DNA of 64,000 nucleotides from Galbitalea sp036266835 (GTDB lineage: Bacteria > Actinomycetota > Actinomycetes > Actinomycetales > Microbacteriaceae). The stretch covers positions 26,184 through 90,183 of the forward strand of contig DATAXD010000045.1 of the NCBI GenBank assembly GCA_036266835.1. The letters run 5' to 3'. The number at the start of each line of letters is the position of its first letter. Positions within the stretch are counted from its first letter, which is position 1. The position numbers and the translations under genes were made by a program. The notes under the pieces were generated by a model. That model was not told the origin of the DNA. It ran no database searches and saw only the letters and a program-made list of their open reading frames with translations. Of this stretch, positions 41,955-49,500 are shown one piece after another.

Positions 41955-44287
41955 GACGAGCTCCCCCTTGGTTTGAACAGGTAGGTGACACTATAACGGC
42001 CACCCGATTGCCTCCGGAACGAACGCAGGGAGATGCGGGCGCGCAGGCGTTGCCAGCGAGTCTTGCCCGCCTTCAACGCGGACTTCAGCTCACCCACGGA
42101 ACTCCACACAAGGTCGGCCTCCGTCTTGTCCGGTTCCTCGGGACCGAACGTCGCGCGATCCGCCACTGCAGCGAGCACTGCCGTGCGGGTACCGCCGACC
42201 GTGGTTGCCACCTCACTCCGCGTTGCCGCGACCGGCGGCTGGATGCCGTAGTCCAGCACGGAATCCTCGAACTCCTGCCATCCGCCGCTGATTCGCGCCA
42301 ATGCCGAGGATGCGGTCCGCCTCAACTTTCGCCGCCGCGACTTTGCGAGCAGGATCAGTAGGAACGGCGCGAGCAGCACCGCGATGACCAGCAGCACCCA
42401 CGCCGCAATCTGCAATGCAGCGAACAGTCCGATAAGAAACTCGTTCGGCGGAGTGATCGCGTGCTGGTGGGTGTCCGGGTTGGGTGGAGGCTGCGCCGCG
42501 TTCGGTAGTGTCGCCGGCGGCGGGACAATGGTCTGCGGCTGCGCGACCTGCTTGGGGTTCTTCGGCGGCACCGTGGGAATTGGGCGCAGCGGCGGGTTCG
42601 GGTCCACGGTCACCCAGCCGAACTGCGCGGTGTCCACCTCGATCCAGGCCGAAACGTCCTTGCCCTTGATTTCGCTCGCGCCCGGGCCGGTCGTCTTCGG
42701 AACGAAGCCCATCACGACTCGCGCCGGAAAGCCGAGCTCGCGGGCCATCAGCGCGGCGGTGACGGAGTACTGCTCGGCGTCGCCGATCATCTGTTTGTCG
42801 GTCAGGAGCTCATTGATCCGGTCCGCCGAGTGACCCGACCGGCTGGACGGCTCCTTGCCCACTCCATGACTCACGTATCCGTTCCTGCGAAGCGCATCAA
42901 TCATTGCGACGAGCTTCGCGCCCGGTGTGTTCTGCTTGGCGACATAGGCGTTGAGGGCAGTGCTTAGCTCGGCGGGAAGAGTATTCAGCGGCGGTACCTC
43001 CGCGGATCCGGCTGTCGCCGCCTTGAGCGTATCGAGACTGGTCGGCCTGGTGACGACCGCCGTGAGTGTGTATCGGTCGCCAGCGACGAGCTTTCCGAGA
43101 TCCACGGCGGTCCCGGTGGTGGAGTTGTAGAAGAGGTCAGCCTGCAGTTGGGCGGCGTTGGGACCGCTAAACGACACGGTCTCGAGCGAACCCACCGTCG
43201 GCAGCCAGATACCGGAGTAGTCCTGGTCCGTGACCGTCAGAGTCGCCCGCGTCCCACTCACTCCCGTCTGGTCGACGGCGAACGGCACGCGCGTGAAGGA
43301 ACCGGATGCCGGGTTCACCGCAGCACTGCCGACCGAATACACGACGCCGTCATAGGTGTCGAGCGTCGCAATACGGATGCGAGAGCCGACGGGTAGACCC
43401 CGCACCGTGAGCAGGACGTCATCCGTCTTCGGCTGCTGCCAGTAAGCGCGGAAGCCGGACAGCGGGCTCGCGTAGTTTCGCGGCTCGAACGGTTGAGTGA
43501 TCGTGGTGCGCAGGACAGTGCGGGGCCCTGCGGGCGGGAGCGCGGCCGCGGCGCCCACCGCGGTTCCCGCTGCGAGAGCGAGAATGAGCACAGCCGCAGA
43601 GAGAGTACGTAAGCCGACGAAACGAGTGTCCGCGCGAATCTCGATCGGCGCATCAGTGTTGGCGACCTGGCTGGCGAGCAGCCGAATCGCTGTCCGTCGC
43701 TGATACCACCTTCGCCAGACGATCCACAGCAGCAGCACTGCCAGTAGCCCGAGCGATGACACCAACGGCAGGATCGGCGTCTGGGAACCGAAAGCGGTCG
43801 CGGTGAGGAACAGTATTCCCGGAGTGACGACGGCAACATCACCACGTTTGGAACGGAGCGCTATCGACAACCCGATCACGGTGACGACAATGGTCAGCGC
43901 GTAGAAGGGCACCAGCAGGGCTTCGTACCCGCCGACCGGCAGCGAAATCGTCAGTAGCTGCTTCCAGCCCAGCGCAACGCCGGAGAACAGGTCCACCAGG
44001 CCCATGAACGATGGCAATACTCCCGAGATCGCTTCAGATGGCACGGCCAGTGGAACTCCGAAGGCGGTGAACCCCACGACTGTCGCGCCCATCACAATGG
44101 GCGCGGACCAGCGGAAATACGCGCCGAGAATCGCGATCGCTGAGCCGATCAGCGTCGCCACGCTGACCATCAGGATCATGCTCTCGCTGCGATAGATCGG
44201 CCACAGGGCGAGGGCGGAGATGGCGATCGCGACCCACATAATCAGGGTGTTGACGACAACGAATCCGACTCTTGGGCGGGGCTTCAT
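41951..44287 (-). CDS. transglutaminase-like membrane protein, catalytic residues absent
   Basis: 778 residues from ATG at 44287 (overlaps the DUF58 stop, TAATG). About seven membrane helices in residues 8-250, a large extracellular part with a transglutaminase-like core (about 450-570), one more helix (about 640) and a cytoplasmic tail. In active relatives the core reads GDC-E-Q...HAW...D; here it is GDAEQ (Ala504), DVSAWIEVD (Ser546) and WVTVDPN (Asp562 kept). Cys and His are both missing and no other Cys is present, so it is predicted inactive. Likely a structural or binding subunit of the cluster. Confidence 0.88.
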   Translation of the reverse strand: MKPRPRVGFVVVNTLIMWVAIAISALALWPIYRSESMILMVSVATLIGSAIAILGAYFRWSAPIVMGATVVGFTAFGVPLAVPSEAISGVLPSFMGLVDLFSGVALGWKQLLTISLPVGGYEALLVPFYALTIVVTVIGLSIALRSKRGDVAVVTPGILFLTATAFGSQTPILPLVSSLGLLAVLLLWIVWRRWYQRRTAIRLLASQVANTDAPIEIRADTRFVGLRTLSAAVLILALAAGTAVGAAAALPPAGPRTVLRTTITQPFEPRNYASPLSGFRAYWQQPKTDDVLLTVRGLPVGSRIRIATLDTYDGVVYSVGSAAVNPASGSFTRVPFAVDQTGVSGTRATLTVTDQDYSGIWLPTVGSLETVSFSGPNAAQLQADLFYNSTTGTAVDLGKLVAGDRYTLTAVVTRPTSLDTLKAATAGSAEVPPLNTLPAELSTALNAYVAKQNTPGAKLVAMIDALRRNGYVSHGVGKEPSSRSGHSADRINELLTDKQMIGDAEQYSVTAALMARELGFPARVVMGFVPKTTGPGASEIKGKDVSAWIEVDTAQFGWVTVDPNPPLRPIPTVPPKNPKQVAQPQTIVPPPATLPNAAQPPPNPDTHQHAITPPNEFLIGLFAALQIAAWVLLVIAVLLAPFLLILLAKSRRRKLRRTASSALARISGGWQEFEDSVLDYGIQPPVAATRSEVATTVGGTRTAVLAAVADRATFGPEEPDKTEADLVWSSVGELKSALKAGKTRWQRLRARISLRSFRRQSGGRYSVTYLFKPRGSSS

Positions 44288-45618
44288 TATGCGGCCGCCG
44301 ATCTCGCGAGCGATCGCTGCAGGTCCTCGAGGTAGCCGATGGTCAGGACGCTCAACCCCGCAACTCTGCGGAGACCAGGAATCGTGTCCGGGTCGCACAC
44401 GATCGCGACGACCTCCACGCCGATCGGGAACTTCGTGGATGCCAGCCGAAGGTCGCTTGCTGATGCTCCCGATCCACAGACCAGGAACGCAACCGAGATC
44501 CCGGCAACCTGCTCCGCAGCGACGCGCGCGACATCCGTGATCCTGAGCGCCGCGTCGGCACTCTCCACCAGCGAAAGGTCGTCCAGCAGTCGCGTGCGCG
44601 TGAGTGTGGACAGCGGTCGAACTTCGAGCACCTTGCGCTTTGCATAGTCTGGCGTGGTTTCGCTGACGACGATCGAGATGTTCCTCGCGTCACGGATCGC
44701 GCGCACTCCCAGCGACCCGGTGACGCTTACCGCCATCTCGAACTCGTGGTCGTTGGCGTAGTCGGAACTGGCGAGGCTCTGCGCAATCACGATGTGACTG
44801 CGGCGAGTCTCCTCGAACTGGCGAACCATGTACCTGCCGGTCTTCGCCGTTGACTTCCAGTGGATGTACCGGCGCTCGTCACCGGGCTGGTATTCGCGCA
44901 GCGCATGGAACGCCACATCGCTGTTGGTCAGGTCGCGGGTCGGACTGCCCTCGAGGTCGTGGACGAATCCGGTGCTCGTCGACGGTATGGCGATGGTTCG
45001 AGGATGCACGAACAACTCGGTCGACTCCGTCCACACCAGCTCGCGACGCACCAGGCCGATGGGGTCTGCTCGAATGGTGCGAACCGGGCCGATATTCACG
45101 ATGCCGCGGCGCGCGGTCGGGATTGCGAATTCGTGCACGAAGGTGCCGTGACGACGGATGCTGGGCATTGTGACGGCCGCGAGACCCGCACCGACCGGGA
45201 TTTCGATCGAAGCCCCGAGGATGCGGCGGGCGCGCGGATTGGTCACCACCACCTCGCCCACGACGTTGTCGCCCACCACGACGCGGTTGTGCGCGACCCG
45301 TAACTCGACAACGAGTGGATTGCGGCCGATCAGGTAGATGACGGCGATCAGGATGAGCAGGAGATTCGCCCAGGCGAAGGTCACCAGCTCAATCCAGTCG
45401 AACGTGTAACCGAGGACAAATGCGACCGGCATCGTGATTCCGATCGCCCAGCCGAGCGGAGTAACAACCGATCCGATGCGCGAGGCGATCCAGACGAGCC
45501 GGGCGCGCGCGCTCGAAGCGAACTGAACGATCGCAACGATCGCGTCCGCCAGGAATCCGGTGCGCGTGCCGACGATCCGCGTACGCGCGTTCGAAAGGCC
45601 CTCGTTCAGGTTGGTCAC
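44287..45618 (-). CDS. DUF58 domain protein
   Basis: 443 residues, GTG start that overlaps the MoxR stop by four bases. Two membrane helices (about 58-98), then a cytoplasmic region with the DUF58 signature EYQPGDERRYIHWKSTAKTGRYMVRQFE followed by a von Willebrand A-like fold. DUF58 proteins always accompany MoxR ATPases and are thought to be their partners or clients. Second-to-third position in the usual moxR-DUF58-transglutaminase order, as seen here. Confidence 0.92.
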   Translation of the reverse strand: MTNLNEGLSNARTRIVGTRTGFLADAIVAIVQFASSARARLVWIASRIGSVVTPLGWAIGITMPVAFVLGYTFDWIELVTFAWANLLLILIAVIYLIGRNPLVVELRVAHNRVVVGDNVVGEVVVTNPRARRILGASIEIPVGAGLAAVTMPSIRRHGTFVHEFAIPTARRGIVNIGPVRTIRADPIGLVRRELVWTESTELFVHPRTIAIPSTSTGFVHDLEGSPTRDLTNSDVAFHALREYQPGDERRYIHWKSTAKTGRYMVRQFEETRRSHIVIAQSLASSDYANDHEFEMAVSVTGSLGVRAIRDARNISIVVSETTPDYAKRKVLEVRPLSTLTRTRLLDDLSLVESADAALRITDVARVAAEQVAGISVAFLVCGSGASASDLRLASTKFPIGVEVVAIVCDPDTIPGLRRVAGLSVLTIGYLEDLQRSLARSAAA

Positions 45619-46586
45619 ACGGCTTGCCGATCGCTTGGCGGGGCAGTCTCGATCAGCAACTGGCCGATCACGCTCTCGGGCGTGACTCCGTCGAACTCCG
45701 CCTCGGGATCAAGCAGCAATCGATGGGCGAGAACCGGTTCGGCGAGCACCTTCACGTCATCCGGGATCACGTAGTGCCTGCCGTTCGCCGCGGCCAGCGT
45801 CTTGGATGTGCGGATGAGCGCGAGCGCGCCCCGCACACTGACGCCCAACCGCACCTCGACGGCGGACCGCGTGCCGTCAACGAGACGCGAAACGTAGTCG
45901 TTGATGGACGGATCCACATGCACGGTGCGCGCGAGCTTAGCCAGCGAAACAACTTCGCTGGCCTTCACGACCTTTGGCACTTTGATCTCGTGGGCCTTCT
46001 GGGTCGACCCCTCGAGGATTCGCAGGGTTGACGCGTGATCGGGGTAACCGATGGATGCCTTCATCAGGAACCGGTCGAGCTGCGCTTCCGGGAGCCGATA
46101 GGTTCCGGCCTGCTCGATCGGGTTCTGGGTGGCGATCACCATGAACGGTTCGCCGACATCGTGCGACGTTCCATCGACCGTAACGCGGGTCTCCTCCATA
46201 ACCTCGAGCAGCGCGGCCTGGGTCTTCGGGCTTGCCCGGTTGATCTCGTCGGCGAGCACGATGTTCGCGAAGATGGGGCCGGGATGAAACTCGAATGTGC
46301 TCGAACGCTGGTCGAAGATGCTGACACCGGTGATATCACCGGGCAGCAGATCCGGGGTGAACTGGATGCGGCTCGACGTGCCGTTCACACTCTCGGCCAT
46401 TGCGCGTGCGAGCGAGGTCTTACCGGTTCCCGGGAAGTCCTCGAGCAGCAGGTGACCTTCGCTCAGGAGCGCAGTGAATCCGAGCCGGATCACGAAGGTC
46501 TTGCCGAGCAGCACCTGTTCGACGTTCGCGACCAGGCGGTTGAACGTCTCTGAGAACGTGAGCGCCTGCTCCGGTGTCATGGTCAT
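45615..46586 (-). CDS. MoxR-type AAA+ ATPase
   Basis: 323 residues with AGGAG upstream of the ATG. Walker A LLLEDFPGTGKTSLARAMAE; Walker B IVLADEINRASPKTQAALLEVMEE; sensor 1 IATQNPIEQAGTYRLPEAQLDRF; C-terminal lid domain. MoxR ATPases act as chaperone-like remodelers of partner complexes with von Willebrand A domains, here presumably the DUF58 protein. Cotranscribed with the flanking genes (9-base gap before, 4-base overlap after). Confidence 0.95.
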   Translation of the reverse strand: MTMTPEQALTFSETFNRLVANVEQVLLGKTFVIRLGFTALLSEGHLLLEDFPGTGKTSLARAMAESVNGTSSRIQFTPDLLPGDITGVSIFDQRSSTFEFHPGPIFANIVLADEINRASPKTQAALLEVMEETRVTVDGTSHDVGEPFMVIATQNPIEQAGTYRLPEAQLDRFLMKASIGYPDHASTLRILEGSTQKAHEIKVPKVVKASEVVSLAKLARTVHVDPSINDYVSRLVDGTRSAVEVRLGVSVRGALALIRTSKTLAAANGRHYVIPDDVKVLAEPVLAHRLLLDPEAEFDGVTPESVIGQLLIETAPPSDRQAV

Positions 46587-46595
46587 TCGGGTCTC

Positions 46596-49500
46596 CTAGT
46601 CATAGTCGCTCCAGTCGTACGTTCGCACAAAGTGCTGGCCGTTCACGCCAATGGCGATCCTGAGTGGCGGGAAGTCCTGGCTGATATCGCTGGTTTCGGT
46701 AGTCGTGCAGGATCCGGGGTTGTCCGGATCCAGTGTCTGCCAACCGTCGCCGCAGTTGTATGAGATCGTGTCGTACGAGTCCATCGGGAGTCCGCTCGAC
46801 CACGTCCAGGTGCCGTTGACGGCCGGGCCGAGAAGATTGAACGGGTCGTGCGAGAAGCTCAGACCCGGCAGGTCTGAGTTATCGACCGGAACGCCAAGTT
46901 CGAATGGACTGGACCAGTTGTCGCTGCAGAGGGTCGAGTCGCTGTCGTACTGTTCGCATGCCTTGACCTGAATCGAGATGTCGTTTCCGTACTGGCTGTT
47001 GTTTGAAGTCTCAATGAATGAGGAGTATGCCAGCGGGCCGTAAGTACTGCCATCCACCGAACCACCGCTCAGCCGATACTCGAACTGGTTCGTTGCGACG
47101 CCGGTGTCAGTAGCTACCGAATCCAGCCGGAAATCCCACAGGTTAGTGCCGTTAGCGATCGGTCCCGTCGCGTTGACCCCGGTTACTGTTCCCGGCGTCG
47201 CATGCGGAGTCAGAGCAACGATGTCGCTCGCGGTGCAGCCCATGGCGTTGGTCGCGATCACGATGAAATCGTATGGACTATTCGGGGTGAGGCCGCCGAA
47301 GGTCGTTGAGGTCGCCGTGCCGACGTCGTTACCGCTGGAATCCGAGCAGGTCGGCGCGGTGTTGCCTGCCGGGAATGCCGCAGCACGGTAGTCGGTGATG
47401 CTGGCTCCGTTGTTGTTAAACGCTCCGCCCCACGACAGTGACACGGTCGTGCCGTCGTCGCCGACGGTCGTCGCGGTGGGTGGCGAGCCGACAATGTAGA
47501 GCGGTGGACCCGCCGGAAAGCCGACGCCGCTCTCGCTGTTCCAGCTGGTGAGAGCCGCGAACGCGGAGTTGTGGGCACTCACGGAGTAGTTGACCGCCGA
47601 TCCGTTGGCAATGCCGCCGGCATCCGTTACTTTCGCCTCGAAGGTGCTGCCATCGACCGTCACCGGCGAGGTTCCGTCGACGCTGATGACGTAACTGGTT
47701 ACCGCCGAGCCGCCGTTTGACACCGGAGCCGACCAGGTGATGTCGAGACCGTGATCGAGAGGTGTCGCGTTGAGGTTGGTCGGCGGGCCGGGGATGACGT
47801 CGGACCAGATGGTCGTTGGATCGTTGGCCGGATCGGAAAGACCGATCCCGTTCTTTGCCTCGACCGCGAGGTGCACGCTGTTGCCCGGACCGTTGCCGGG
47901 AGTCGTGACGTCGCAGATCGACCCGGCACACGGGATGCTCGAGATGACGTTCCCGCTGGTCGGATCGCTCATGATGACGATGTATCCGGTGATCGCCGAG
48001 TTGTTCGACGATCCCGGGTTCCACTGCACGGTAAGTTCACGATCCGCGAAACTCGTGACGTACACATTCGTGACCGGGTCCGGACGATCCTCAATCGAGA
48101 TCGTGACATCGCCCCAGACATAGCGCGACGGATCGTTCGTCGCGTCGGCGACTTCGTACTGCAGACTGACGCTGCTGGGGGCTGCGGAGGCCCCGACCGA
48201 GACCTGGAGCACGCTGTCGTCCGAACTGGGCGTGACACTTACTCCCGCGGGCAGGCTGCCACCGTCCAACCCGCGGATGCCGATCACGCGAAGCGGAGTG
48301 CCGGGGAACGGATTCGTCGCATTGTCGTTGGCGAGCACGTCGATCGTCGTGGTTTGACCGCGCTGAACGATGGCGGAATCAGGGGCCGGTTGCGCGAGCG
48401 GTTTGGTCGACGGCACGACGACGAGCTGGATCGTGCCGGAGGTTCCCACCGAAGACGAATCTCGCACGCCAACCGTGAGGCTCGCCGTCGTGCCTTCGGC
48501 CGTGCTGTCGTTGGCGTCGATGGTCAGATGTTGCCCGGTCAGCGAGGTTGTGAAGCCCGACGGCAAGGGAGCCTCAAGGTTGTAGACGAGCTCGCCGAGA
48601 TCGGACTGGTAGGGATAGTTCGTCAGTTTGACCAAGTTGACATCCACGCTTGAACCCGGCTCGAAATCAATCACGCCACCGACGAAGACCGGCGGTTGGT
48701 TCGTCTTGGGGAGCACCTTGATGGGTAGCACGAGAATGGCGGTTCGCCCGTTCGGATCCGTCGCCGACGTGCCATCGGTCACCTGGAACGAAATCGATGC
48801 CGGCCCGAAATACTGCGTGGCGGATGTGAACTGCAGGGTCTGGTTGTCGACGACGAGGGACGACCCGTCGGAGTGGGTCGCGGTGACGGAACTCGTATCG
48901 GTGAGCTGCACCTTCTTACCCTGGGCGGCAATCACGTATTGGTTGAGCGGGATGACGAGCTTGCTGCCGCTGACCACAGTCAGCGGGGGCGCGGTGCGGT
49001 CCAGCTGCGGAAGCGCATCATCCGTGCCGGGCACCCAGATGAACGCGTAGCTGAACACACTCGGATCATCCGGATTGGCGATCTTGAACGGGATGATCTG
49101 GCTGTGCGGAGTGACAGTCACCAGAATGTGTTTGGCTGCGGTGACCTGCGCCACGTTCGTGTACCCGGGATAGACGGACAGATCCAGCGATGTGGACGGC
49201 CCGTCCGCGAAGAACACGTTTGCGAGAACGTTCACGTTGACGACGCTGCGATCGAGGATGTCGTTGAGTGTGAGCACCGTGTCGTTGGCCACCGGCACCG
49301 CGAGCGGAGCTTTCGGATCGACCGTCACCCGGATGAATGCCGAGCTTTGACCACCGGTGTCGTTGGCAATGGTGTAGATGACGCCGTAGACACCGGGCGT
49401 CGCCGGCGGCGTGACCTCGACGATGTTCCCCACGACCCGCGCTTTCGTAACGTGGTCATTGGGTTTCGCGGAGACTACGTGCAGCGGGCTGCCGTCCGGA

